Of a DNA stretch of 44,461 nt, positions 33,367-44,461 are shown one piece after another (positions within the stretch are counted from its first letter, which is position 1; the number at the start of each line of letters is the position of its first letter). The position numbers and the translations under genes were made by a program. The stretch is from positions 7,501 to 51,961 of the forward strand of contig JAHBMJ010000264.1 in the NCBI GenBank assembly GCA_018398765.1, in the 5' to 3' direction. The DNA comes from Chromera velia (lineage: Eukaryota > Sar > Chromeraceae). The notes beneath the pieces are model-generated. The model was not told the DNA's origin, ran no database searches, and worked only from the letters and a program-made list of their open reading frames with translations.

Positions 33367-34463
33367 TGCAGACGATAGCAGTGTAGCAATAATTATGCCT
33401 TTCACTTACTTAGACTTGATAAATGAGGTAAGTGGACCGCGGCTTGTACCGCAAGAGTGGACCGCAAAAACCTGCCCTGGAACATTATTGTGATGGCACA
33501 CATTGAAGTATATATGCTATATTCAATGATATGTTATGAGTTTATTTATGCGAAAGCTAGCAACTAAACTATCAATTTTTAAAAATGATTTTTCATCTTA
33601 AAAGATTATTATGTGATAGATTAAAAGTTTCTAAAAAGGAAATTAGAAATGTGGTCTAGACTTCTTAAATGAGATTTCTGTAAAAAAAATATTAAAATAA
33701 ATTTTATATAATATTTCTCACATATTTGTAAGTTGTAACATATTTCTTAACTTTTTTATAAGCACAGTCACTCAATCTCAATTGGACACAACAGATAAAC
33801 AACTTTGAAATTTTGCCTAAAAATGATCAGTGGGCCCGACTCTCACTAGAGTTAGTTTTCCACATCAGGCTCAACTAGAAGCAACAGTCTAGGGCCTTAC
33901 CTTATAAAATTTTTGCCGGTGACGAAAGCATCAAAAAAGTACCGAAAGCACCGAAAAAAAAACGAAATTGGGGGTTGGTTCCGTTTTTTGGTCTAGGCGT
34001 GATCGGATATGGTGATCCCAATATATTTATTTATATACATAAAAGTGACGACGATTTTATTTTAAATAAATAAGTTAAAACATTAAAACACTTAAAGAAG
34101 AGAAGTTAAAACTAGAACTCAAAAAACTAATCACTTTTCTAGCGTTCTTTGCAGGGTAGTTTTAAAGTATTTAAAGGGAAACTTTTAAAGTTTATAGTTA
34201 AAGACTCGTCGTCCTAGACCACGTCCTCAGCTGTTGAGTGAGTCTTGCTTTGGCCTACAGTCTCTTGCTTCAAAGCTAGGCTCAATTAATTTGAATCAAA
34301 GACATGCATGACATGGACTACCAGGAGCTCGGCTCCACCGGCTTAGTCATTCATTCATTCATCAGAACATAACAGTAGTTTTTTCTGTGTTTTTATCTAG
34401 ATTTTTTATATGAAGATGTGATGCAAACCACTAATTAATCTGATCAAATGTGCATCATTCTGC
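33367..34463. other. AT-rich tail-to-tail spacer
   Basis: No gene is visible. The stretch is strongly AT-rich, especially 33480-33790 and 34020-34200, and separates the 3' ends of the helicase gene and the minus-strand gene. Near 34321-34360 a GC-richer block (GGAGCTCGGCTCCACCGG, partly palindromic) leads into CATT repeats, which looks like another retroelement-type tail, but this is weak. Confidence 0.6.
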
Positions 34464-37400
34464 TTACGTTGCATTTCTCGTATTGTCAGTAGGGGATGAC
34501 TCGGCTTTTGTTGCAAGTGAAACTGTAACGGCATGACCATGGGTCACGTTCCCGGCAGGCCTTTCTCTTCCTGCTGCTCGAGCTCTCTCCAACGGTGCGC
34601 TCTTCAACGGAAGTGGCGGGGGCTTTGCTTTTGGACGGAGCGGAAGGGGGCGACGTCTTGTGTTTCCAGAAGCCCCAGGTTGTGCACTCTCTCCTGCAGC
34701 GATGACCTTCGAGTTTTTTGTTTCGGCTTCGCGCTGCTGTCCACTCACGTGCACCAGACTGGGTCTGGAGGAGTGCAGCAGGAATTTTCGCCGCAGAGAT
34801 TCAGGAAGCTGTCTGTCCTGTGGGGTCCCGAAGATCCGCACTCGGGGGACTGTCGTGTCCTCTGCAGGGCCGGCCGGGCGTACAAGCACAAGCAAGCACA
34901 CTCTCTCCGTACAAGCAAGCACACTCTCTCTCTCCGTACAAGCAAGCATCGACAGGGTGAGAAAGGGAAGCCATCATGGAAGAAACAATGAAGCGAGAGA
35001 AAGGTAAACAGCAAAGATTTGTACAAAAAAGGAGACATGGAGAGAGAGAAGGAAAGAATGAAAGCCGAGTAAAGAAAAAAAGACAAGAAGAAAATAAATC
35101 AATGGATGGATCAACAGCAAGCTTTTCTGATCGAATATCCGCAGAAGCACCGCCTGGCTGTCTGGAGTAACTAGAGAGAAATCACACCAGATCACGCTCA
35201 CGAAGTCTTCTCTCTCCATTCATACAAACAACGACTGACCCCCCCAAGTGCACACAGGTCCAGATTTGTACATATGGCTCTCGAAATACTCAAACACGGC
35301 ACGAAACGAATCCCCCCCCTCAGATTTTGCTCCACGATGCTCAGCCCGTGCTGGTCTTTCCCCCCTCGCTTCCTCTAGTTCTTCTGCCTCCTTCATCATC
35401 GCGTTCAACGCTTCCTCCTCTTGTTTTTCCAGGGCCCGCACAATCGCATCGACGCGACACCAGAAAACCCTCCCCTCGAAAAGTGCACACGCCGGCCAAG
35501 TGCCGAGCACCTTGACGTACACGCCCTTTCTTCCCGGGGGCCCAGACACAGCGGCAGCAGCCCCTGGATGATCGACAGAGGATCTGTGGTTGAATGCGAA
35601 CCAGACTCTCAGATCGCTCAGGTCTGCACGACATTCATTCGATCAATTGATTCATACATAACAACAGTCACAGTTGAGGTGTCCTTGAGCATTTATTTTT
35701 CTTTTTTCTTTCTGCTGCTTCGGGGACATACACATGCGCACACACAGAGATCGAGGGGAGATACACATGCACACAGAGATCGAGGGGAGATACACTTGCA
35801 CACACACAGAGATCGAGGGGACATACACATGCACACAGAGATCGAGGGGAGATACACTTGCACACAGAAATCGAGAGATAGAGAGGGAATGAGGAAGGGA
35901 GACGGAAGGAGAGATTAAAAAAAAAAAAGACAGACCTTCATCGTCAGCCAGCCTGGAAGGACAGTCCAGAGTAGTCATGCTTTCTCTTCCTTCTGCCTTC
36001 TCCCCTCCGCGTATGACGGGGAGCGCTTCCCATGCAGCCGCGTCGAGACCTTCCGGTTCGTGTGCCGCAGTTATTTCTTGGAGACAGGCAAGCGCAAACG
36101 CAGGCCAAAACCGCTCCAGAGTTTTGAGAAAGTACACCGCTGTTCCGGAGTCTGCATCCAGCCCGCGGAAAGACGAGATGAGATGAGAAGCCGTGCATTC
36201 ATTCGCGTACGCTCTTCCCGACCATGCGAGGCTTTCTGACGACATTGAAGCGATCGACAAAAGTCTGAATCTTCGTCTGTCTGTCTGCCTCTCTAGGTCT
36301 GTCTGTGTGTGCGCGATAATATTGCTGCTCGATTCGTGTGCGAGCGAAAATGTTCGCCTAGATGAAAACACTGGTGTCGCTACGTACGCGAAAAAGCTGA
36401 CTGCGGGTGAGGAGAAACATCTGTCCAGGGAACTTCAATGAACCAAAACAAGAAAGGAAAGGGCGCTTCTGCATGGCCGTGTGTGCGCTTTCTGGATGGA
36501 TCGATCGATCGATCACATTCCCTCCTTCTCTCTCTCTCTCTCCCAGAATGCCTTTTTGACTGACACCCTCCTGCCCTCCCACCTTGAATTTCAGTCTCCT
36601 CTGAAGAGCTGAAGCTTGGGGTGGCGTTCAACTTCCCTCTCTGCCCCCCCCCATCCCACCACCCAGCAGAGGATAATTCTCCATGCCCATGCCGCGACTG
36701 CTGAAGGACATCGCTGCTGCTGCTATCTCCTCGAGATCGAGGCGCCATGAGTACCCTGACTTTTGCCCCTCCGTGAACGCTCACGTCCATGCCCTTCAAT
36801 CTCTTCGGAACATGGGCCCTGCATGAAGGAGGGAAGGAAGGAAGAAGGGAAGGAAGAAAGGAGAAGCACGCGATTGATCCATAAGGAAGGAAGGAAGAAA
36901 CACGTGTTGGATGGATGCTAAATGAAGAAAACAGAAAGAAAAAGGGAAGAGGGGATCAAGCATACGAAGGACCTGTTGATGGCGTCACCCGATCTGTGCA
37001 GAAAGGAGACAGACACGATTGGAGGGAGGGAGGGAGGGAAAAAGGCAAGAAGAAAGGAGAAAAAAAAAGTCTATAGAAGCATGATTTTCCCCTCTCCTCC
37101 CAATATGCCCTTCCCCGCTCCCTTCCTTTGCCGCATAGCTTCGACTTCCTGCCTGCCTGACTGACTGACTCTGTCGGGTACCAGATCTCTTTGAAGGTCT
37201 TGAATCCCTCTCCCCTTTTGCACATGCGAGCCATTCGCATTTCCGAGCACCGAGGACAGTGGGGTGACCCCGTAAACCCCTCTCCTGTGATCTGCTCGCA
37301 CATACAAACAAACAATCCATGCATGCATGCATGCATGCATGAAGTCAGGAGTTAGATGTCACCAGCAGCAATCAGCAAACACATTTAACGTTATCACATC

Positions 37401-40400
37401 ACGGTCAGGAAGGAGAGCTTGCACAACGCATCTTTGCTCTTTGCGCTCGTCCAGACGAGAATGTGTCGCAGGGCTTCCTTCCACTTCTCATCTCATCATG
37501 TGGGAGGACAACGTCAAGGCACGAATCTACATTCATCCATTCTCAAGGATGCACAATCGAACCAACCCTCTTGGGGGAGGTCTGTCCCTTTCCATCCGAT
37601 CTTCTTGACACTCGAATGCAAGCACAGGGTCTGTCCCTTTCCATCCGATCTTCTTGACACTCGAATGCAAGCACAGGGTCTGTCCCTTTCCATCCGATCT
37701 TCTTGACACTCGAATGCAAGCACAGACAGACCCTGCATGAGAGAGAATACTGCATGCCCCCCCAAACACGAATCCATTCCAATCCATGCAGCAGAAAAAG
37801 AAACAGGGGCGAAATGGAAAGCGACAGAATCAAAAGAAAACGTCGGGGAAGGCCACCAGGAAAAGATTCTCGCCCCTTGACCACCCAAAAAGGCAAAAAG
37901 GCGAGGCACGCAAACCAACCTGGAGCGCAATGGCGACAGGCATTTGCCGTCCCCTCTTGAGAGGTCTCTTGTGTCTGAGGGTCCCTATCGCTTTCTCCTT
38001 CAACAGACCAGTCGTCCTCTCCTTCCCTCTCCCTCTGCCTCTGCCTCTCAGGAGTCCCTCGTGCTGTACACGGGAGGAAGAGGAAGGAGAAAACTCCCTG
38101 CTGCTCAGCCGGAGCGCATCTGTAGCATCCCGCTCAGCCCCTTTCTCCTTCTCCTTTTCTTCCTTTTCTCTTTCTTCTTCATACACACCCAGCCGAAATT
38201 GCACTGAGGGTTCCGCGACGACTTTCACGAATGGCTGAATGAACAGCGATGCACTGTCTGACCTCTTCATTCTTTCTCCCACAAGACCACCGTACCCTCC
38301 CACTTCTCTTCCTTTCGTGCTGTTGCAAGAAGGAAAGGAAGGGGAAGCGTTCCGGTGTCTGTCCACTTCTGTCTCGGTCGAGCCCTGCTGAGGCCAAAGA
38401 AGCATACCCACAAATTCTTCAGACCCTTCTCTCTCTCTCTCAGTGTCAACCCGATCAAACTCCAAAAGGTTCTCAGTCCCCGTACCCAGCCTGTCCATCC
38501 CCACCCCACTTGAAAGTTCTCCCCCTGTACACGTCGTTCCTTCTCCAGCACTGCCAGCAGCAACAGACACAGAAACAGGAAATGAAGGAGAAGAAGGTCC
38601 AAACTCAGAGCCCTCCAAAGTGAAAACCTTCACCCGGCCCTCCACGAACTCTCCGTGCCACTGCTCTGTGACGGGATCAAAATGCTCAAACCCGCTTGCA
38701 AGTGAAAGCTTCATGACTCCGTCGGTGAGATTGGAATCAATCTGCCAATTTCGGTCAGCAAAGTGGAATCTGCAGAATCGAATAGAATAAAATAAAGAGT
38801 TGCACAGCAAAGATCTTCCCTACTGTTAGTGTATGTGCGTGAGGGCGAGCGTACTTGTGTGTGTGTGTGTGTGTGCCTTCCTCCTACCGCCGTGCAACCC
38901 AATGGAAGCTGCGAAAACGAGCAAACAAAGGCAAACATGAACACCAAGTGCTCTATCTGCATTCCAGGTAGATCTCTCTTGTCCCACCGACACCGAAGGG
39001 TGTGAGGGGATGCGACAAAGGAAGATCACCACTTGACAAGGAGACGGGTTTGGTTTCCATGTGCGAAAGAAAATGGGATGGACAAGCAAGGGGCCACAGG
39101 TTTCTGAGATAGACAACGAAAGAAACGGGCACGTAAGTACATTCCCTGTCTCTGTTCGTTCATTTGAGTGTCAATGCATCCATCTGCAACCACAGGTGTT
39201 CTGCATACACGTCTTTTCGTCGCATCCCCCCCCCTTTCTCCCTTCCTGCACATTTCTGGAAAAGTTTGTCAGGTCAGCGTGAAACCTCCTAACAATGGAG
39301 GTCTACATGACCCTTTTTGTTTCACGTTTCTTCACCCACTGAAGTACTTCCTCTCTCCAACAGACCCTCTCTGACTGACTGATGAGACACCGACAAATAG
39401 GCCCGACAGTCCAACGAACCAACCTGCTATTTGCAAAGTCCAAGGTTGCCTGCGTGGGAAAGCGCACCTCTTCGAAGAACAAGTGCCATGGGGGGCACGA
39501 CTTCAAGGAGGGGGGGGCAGAAGAGGATGAGGAGGAGGAAGAAGAGGAAGGGGAGGAATCATCTGGTAGTGTCTGGTGGATGGAACGCGACACCTGCTGC
39601 TGCGTTTGGGTGTGCAGGTGCTGTTGCTGTGGCGTCGCTTTGAATTGGAGGAACCTGAAGACCTCCACCATTCTTCCCAATTGACCGGGTGTCAAGTTCT
39701 TTCCTGCTGACGGAAGGACATGGACCTGCATGGAGGGAGGAAGGAAAAGGGAAAAGGGTGAGGGAGATCGACAGACAGATGAAGAAACGTATGTCGCGAA
39801 ACACGAGAGAGGCAGAAGAGGCTGCAGAGGGAAAACGGGGCACACAGGATTCAACAGGCGCATGCTCTAAGATGTCTGGCAGCAGTCTTATACACGTCAT
39901 GAGTTTGAAAGAGACTGAAGCCGGGAAGGAAAGAAATGGTCAGTCTGGCGGCCACAAAGGACACACGTATTTGAGCAACCCGGGAAAAAAACCGTGGGAG
40001 CCAGGGGGCAAAGAAAGTCTGAGGATACTCCACATAGATGAATAGAATCAGGTGTACCTCTCTCGAAACAGGTGGTGAACGAACCCGAAAGAAAACCCGA
40101 AAGACCTCCTTCCAAGAGAAGGGAGGCTTCAGTTCTGCCTCCGTGTGGTGCTGCAGGAAGCTGTCTGCTTCCCCTCCTTCCGGTACGCTTGCTGCTGTTC
40201 TTTCCTTTTCTTTACTTCCCGACAGATCTTGTCGTTCTACCACTGGCACTTGGACTGCCGTGCCACTGCCGCTCTCTGCCGTCGACGCTGACGCTGACGA
40301 TGATGCCCCCGTAGCTGCCACAGCCTTCCCTCTTCCCCGTCTCTGCTGCTTCATGAGGTGACGTTGTAGGGTCTTTTGGATGAGCAGCTTCCTATCATCC

Positions 40401-40762
40401 CCCCTCGCCGAGCTGATCAAGCGAGCAATGGTACACAGAGAGTGGAATTGCCATACAAGCGCAGTGTCAGCCTTAGAAACGTCAAACACTGTGTGACAGA
40501 GACGCTCCAGCGGAGGAATCTCTTCCCCCTGAAGAAACGCGAAGATATGCGCACCCACGGCTTGCACCAGATCCTCGAAGTTTGCGGGTGGGCAAACGCT
40601 CGAGGCAGAAGAGACCGTTGTGTCCATCCTCTCTCTGCTGGGAAATGCAGCCGCTTTACGAACCTGCGAAGGCTCTTCAAGCTCAAGGCTTAACAACACA
40701 GCAACAGAATGAGACACATTTGACTGGACCTCAGGTTGAGGAGAGCTCCTTGTCAGTGGCAC
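34464..40762 (-). CDS. Unrecognised multi-exon protein, F-box-like start
   Basis: Minus strand. Well-supported exons: 40762-40058, 39725 to about 39400 (end unclear), 38769-37920, 37291-37170, 36818-36583, about 36285-35936 (start unclear), 35623-35240 and 34861-34464. At least one small exon should lie near 39116-38890 (a good donor GTAGGA follows at about 38887), but I could not fix its ends. Other junctions are phase-consistent. Residues ~61-110 (FEDLVQAVGAHIFAFLQ...LERLCHTVF) resemble an F-box: a leucine-rich helix pair, then a Cys and a Trp. F-box proteins hand substrates to SCF ubiquitin ligases; this reading is tentative. Later exons hold poly-Ser, a folded-looking block with GFEHFDPVTEQWHGEF, a C-x2-C (CPRC) segment, and a conserved-looking part with RKGVYVKVLGTW. 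I do not recognise the family. Met-46 (40627) is an alternative start. The gene is head-to-head with the PP2A-A gene. Confidence 0.6.
34880..34949. repeat. Short tandem repeat, three copies, in last intron of minus-strand gene
   Basis: A unit containing GTACAAGCAAGCACACTCTC occurs about three times with small variations, just inside the last intron of the minus-strand gene. Confidence 0.8.
35722..35879. repeat. Imperfect ~32-bp tandem repeat, five copies
   Basis: Units contain ATACACATGCACACAGAGAT or a close variant, followed by CGAGGGGA. Copies vary by two to four bases and by dinucleotide CA length. The array lies in an intron of the minus-strand gene, directly downstream of the exon ending at 35936. 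Confidence 0.85.
37579..37725. repeat. Exact 49-bp tandem repeat, three copies
   Basis: Three copies of a 49-base unit beginning GGTCTGTCCCTTTCCATCCG, at 37579, 37628 and 37677. I see no differences between copies. The array lies in the intron between the exons ending at 37920 and starting at 37291 (minus strand). Confidence 0.92.
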
Positions 40763-41502
40763 CGCTCCCGAGGAGCTTTCCTCTTTGACTCAGCCCAGTG
40801 TGTGGGAAACCGAATCGCCGGCGACACACAGATGACCACTGCTTCTCTGAAGCGTGGACACAGAAAAGATCATAGACTGATGTGCTTCTTGACGGAACAT
40901 CGAGACGGCATGTTGTTTGACGGTCGCTGTTTCATGTGGACTCAGATGGACTCAGTATTCTGACTCAGTGTGCGATCCGGGGACCGACCTTTGAGGCCGC
41001 GCGCGGGATAAACAGTGCCGTCGGCGTCAAAGTTGCCATTCGGGGCCAACGCTGCGTCAGTCACCGCCACGTCTCTTAATTGAGAGTGTCCACAATGAGG
41101 AGGATCCGTCAAAGAAGCGGCATAGCGACAGCTCGGTTAAAACAGACACATGTCCAGGCATAGAGTCACTGTGCATGCAGGTAACGCTTCATCAGATTTA
41201 CTGAAGACGTGCAGATAGAAGGTGGTCATGGCGACAGGTGTCAGGCTGATCGGTTTTCGTGTTTCGTTTCGTTCGCGACCCAGCCAGCCTGCAGACTGAG
41301 CTGGCCGAGGAAGGCAGGCACGCCGTCCTTTTTTTGTCTGCCATCTGTGCCTGGGTTGCATCGAGAACCGAGCCAGCTGACCCCCTTTTCTACTTCTTTC
41401 AATCCTTAAAGCTCGGGAGTTACCCTTGAGTCAAATGAATTGACTGAAAGTAAACCGGGGAAGGAACGAGAGAGAGAGCGCGAAACTTTTTCTGCAAACA
41501 AA
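40763..41502. promoter_or_regulatory. Divergent intergenic region before the PP2A-A gene
   Basis: About 740 bases separate the opposed start codons. I see no clear core promoter motif. Short open frames here are not supported by any family resemblance. Confidence 0.45.
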
Positions 41503-44461
41503 ATGGCCGGTGAGCTTCTGTGCAATGCAAATGGGCAAAGAGGCATTTTGGTTCACACATTTTTGAGGGGGGTGGCTTTACTGTTTGAGTTTGAGTACCG
41601 GGAATTGCTTTTTTATTTTTGTGCATTCCAAAGCAGTGCAACCACCATTCTGCGGCAGTCTCTTCGCTGTCCTTTTCGTCTCCTCCACCTCTCCTTCTCC
41701 TCCCTCTTTCCTCCGTCCAGTCAAGCGCTCTATCTGTGTCTGTCCGTATGCGCGCAGACTCCCCTCTCGAGTTTTTCAAAGCAGAACTCCAAGTGGAGAA
41801 CACGGCACAGAGAATTGAGAATCTCCAAAGGGCCAAACTCATCGCGGCAGCCTTGGGACCGGCCCGCACTGTCTCCGACCTGTTGCCGCTGTTGCGAGGT
41901 GAGTCAGTCGGTGTACGAGGTTGGCGAAGGATAGGAAGATCCCCATCTATTTTGAGTCCATCTGCCACAGCAGATTGGTGAGGGGCTTTCCTCAGCCAGC
42001 CGACCCTTGCAGTCCTCTCCTTTCCTCTCCTGTTTTTGTGCATGCATGTGCATTCATTCCATCGACCTCTCCCCCCCCCCTATCCGTTCCGCGTTCTCGC
42101 AGAGGTCCAAAACACGACTGAAGACGAGTTTTTGTTTTGTCTCGCGGAGCAGTATCAGGTCCTGGCAGATTTTATTGGGGGGGAGGAGAACCTGCACCTT
42201 TTGGTCCCCCCTCTCGACAATTTGGTCTCCCAAGAGGAGACAGTTGTTAGAGAGAGGGCGGCACAAAGCATCAGCGCCCTGCCGGAGAAGTGCAAAACAC
42301 AGGAAGTCAGGGAGAAGCTGGTGAGGGACCACATCTTTCCACTCGTCAAACGACTTGCAGAAGGTACGTGTCGGTAGGAGGTTTAGATATCGAGTGGGTG
42401 GGTGGAGTTGTCTGGCGTCTCCTTTCTTGATTTCCATCACTCAAGAGCGGGAAAGGAAAGCAGGTGGGGGGGGAGGCTTTCCTTCTGCCGGCCTTGGAAG
42501 GCTTTTGTTCTTTTGACGGTCATGGATTCTTGCTGATCTTTCTGCCCCCCTGCTGTCGTACATGCTGCGTGTTTCCCTCCCTCCCTCCCTGCCAATCTTC
42601 CACTATTTCTCCCCCTGCGGAGGTGGGTGGGTGGGTTGAAAGTCGGGAAGTGTATGTGAATGAAGAGTGAGATGAGGAGGAGGGAGAGAGAAGGAGTGCT
42701 AGAAAAGGGCGCGAGAAAGCAGTGTGGGCAACCTGAGCCAAATGGTGATTTTCCTGAAGGGCCAGGGTTCAGTAGATCGCGTGTCTCCTGTCTGCGTATG
42801 TGTGTGCGTGCAGGTGAATGGTTCACCTGTCGCGTTGCCGCGACTGGTCTTCTTGCCCTCTGTTATCGTGACTGTGGGACTGAAGAGAGGACCGAGTTGC
42901 GCACGTGAGTCGAGTCGAGTCGTTGTGATACAGAGACGGTGGAGGGAGGGCGGGAGGGAGGCAGAGAAGAAGGAAGTGGTAGAATGATGCGTTGTTGGCT
43001 TGACGCTTTTTCAATTGCAGCTTTCTTCCGTGCATTTCGTAGTTGTTCTGTACGAATGTGTCATTCATACACGGACGGTTTCGCAAGACGCACAGAAGAA
43101 TTCTGAAGGGGTCTTCTCAGGGTTTTCGAGGGGATGAGCTGCAAGTGGGTTTTGGAAGGCACACGTTAAGCTTTTGTTTCATCTCGTGCACTTCCCTTCG
43201 CACAATGCGACACTGGATCATCTGTCTCCGTTTTGATCTTTGAAAGCAGCGTTGTCGGTAAGTTTCGTCATTCCTCTTCTTCTCTGTATCCCTTCTTATT
43301 GCAGTGTGTTTGTCAAACTTTGCGAAGATGAAACGCCCATGGTTCGGAGAGCAGCGGCTGCCAGCATGAAGGTGGGTGGGATGGGAAGAGGGTCTGTCTG
43401 TGCGCAGACAGTCGAAGATTGGGTCCTTGTGTTGTGTGGAGAGGGAGGGTGTGTAGACGTGGAGAGATGGGGTTTCCGCTTGAATCATCGCGGTAGGACT
43501 GGTGCAGGCATTTGTTGGTGGCTCGCTCTCTCTCGGTGAGTCTGGTCATCGTCTCTTCACTTTGTTGGGCTGCCTCCCTCTTTCCTTCCTGCCTTGCTGC
43601 CTGCCTGCCTGCAGGGAGTGTTCATGGAGGTGGAGAAACAATTCATCACAGCGGAGCTTCTTAGGACCTTCAAAACTCTTGCAGCCGATGACACGGTGAG
43701 TCGGTTGACGGGTGTGCGTCTGTTCTTGGGGCGGGGCAGAATTTGACAGCTTATTCATTCCTTCCCTTAAGTCGTTCGTTCATCAATCTTGCTCTCTCTC
43801 TCTCTCTTCTGTTCTCTTTCTTCTCTAGCTTCTTACCTTTCATTTGTGCTCCAGTTTTTGCTTATCCTTTCCCGCTCTCCTCTTGGCTTCCCCCTCTTTA
43901 TTCGCGTCTTTCTTGCGGAACAGCCTCTCAATTTGAGTTTCTTTTTCGTTGCCGTTTTCGTTCTTCCTCAACTGCTTCGATTCGAAAGGACCCCCTCATT
44001 CTTTTCCTGCCAGCTTTCCCTTCGTCAATGTGCGCCTTCCGTCTTGTGTGTAGAACCTTGCAAGGGTCTCAAAAAAGGACAATCAATCTGGCAGCTAAAA
44101 TGCGACCAGGTCTTTCCGTATGCATGCTAGATGGATGAGTGAATAGGACTGTGTATCTGTCTGTCTGCATGTCTGTCTGTGTGGGTGCATGACTGCATGT
44201 GGTCTTGCAGCAAGACTCCATCAGGGTCTCGTGTCTCCAGGCTGCTCTGGAGCTCGCACGCGTGCTCTCGCCAGAGGAGAGCAGACAGCACACGCTACCC
44301 ATTCTGTCGGCAGCCCACGAAGACCCCTCCTGGCGTGTCCGCCTGGCCCTTGCGACGGGACTGGATGGTCTGATCAAAACGGTGGGACCTGAAATCACGA
44401 TGAGCTATCTGCTGAATCCATTCCAGAATCTCCTCAAGGATCCGGAAAGCGATGTACGGGC
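41503..44461 (+). CDS. PP2A 65-kDa scaffold subunit A (HEAT repeats), 5' part
   Basis: Seven exons lie in the window: 41503-41509, 41758-41898, 42103-42363, 42814-42904, 43305-43371, 43615-43695 and 44211 onward, cut by the window end at 44461. All phases agree. The protein is the scaffold of protein phosphatase 2A, which holds the catalytic and regulatory subunits. Diagnostic stretches are TVSDLLPLL, LAEQYQVLADFIGG, LLVPPLDNLVSQEETVVRE, FPLVKRLAEGEWFTCR and EDETPMVRRAAAASM, each matching a HEAT-repeat segment of the family in the expected order. About 233 residues are present, against about 590 in full-length relatives. The first coding exon is only seven bases (ATG GCC G); it was chosen because it joins exon 2 in frame to give MADSPLEFF, the expected short N-terminus. 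The gene is head-to-head with the F-box-like gene. Confidence 0.92.

Noticed and set aside
34464-34949. A 161-codon minus-strand frame as an independent gene
   Set aside because: Its start lies in a tandem repeat inside an intron. From 34861 downward it joins the upstream exon in phase as the last exon.
35722-35879. CRISPR-like array of ~32-base repeats
   Set aside because: There are no unique spacers: the units are continuous, imperfect and CA-rich, in an intron of a eukaryotic gene.

Overview
This window is nuclear DNA of a single-celled eukaryote. The genes are cut by many GT-AG introns, 3' splice sites are usually TGCAG, and long microsatellites sit in introns and intergenic DNA. The encoded families are eukaryotic: a PP2A scaffold subunit, an inositol polyphosphate kinase, a DEAH-box helicase and an OxlT-type major facilitator. 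Intron density, low-complexity protein extensions and repeat-rich introns suggest an alveolate-like protist, perhaps a chromerid alga. The lineage is inference only; nothing in the window proves it.

Layout: (1) 1-2575 is non-coding, with an AT-rich stretch and simple repeats. (2) 2576-4505, minus strand: a two-TM membrane protein with a possible AsmA-like domain and a glycine-rich tail. (3) 5124-11155, plus: a 12-exon OxlT-like transporter, rebuilt exon by exon with all phases agreeing. (4) 11156-17699: intergenic, holding a TG-rich microsatellite, two decayed 3' ends of a non-LTR retrotransposon, a TCAA-tailed retroelement end and an 838-bp inverted-repeat element with an 8-bp target duplication. 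(5) 17700-26074, minus: an 8-exon IP6K-like kinase of about 1958 residues with a very long disordered tail. (6) 27007-33366, plus: an 11-exon DEAH-box helicase of 844 residues. (7) 33367-34463: AT-rich spacer. (8) 34464-40762, minus: an unrecognised multi-exon protein with an F-box-like start. (9) 41503 to the window end, plus: the 5' part of the PP2A scaffold A subunit gene.

Genes alternate strictly in strand and form three head-to-head pairs (2/3, 5/6, 8/9) with 0.6-0.9 kb between starts. Mobile elements and AT-rich DNA lie in the tail-to-tail intervals and beyond gene 2's 3' end.

The most unusual signal concerns splicing. In the transporter gene a 3' splice site plus the first ~30 bases of the next exon is repeated ten times in tandem (about 7600-8290), open in all three frames. 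The helicase gene has a smaller example (31900-32037), where a duplicated acceptor and exon start would lead to an early stop. Several 5' splice sites also run straight into CAGT microsatellites. Together these suggest that repeats grow from splice sites in this genome.
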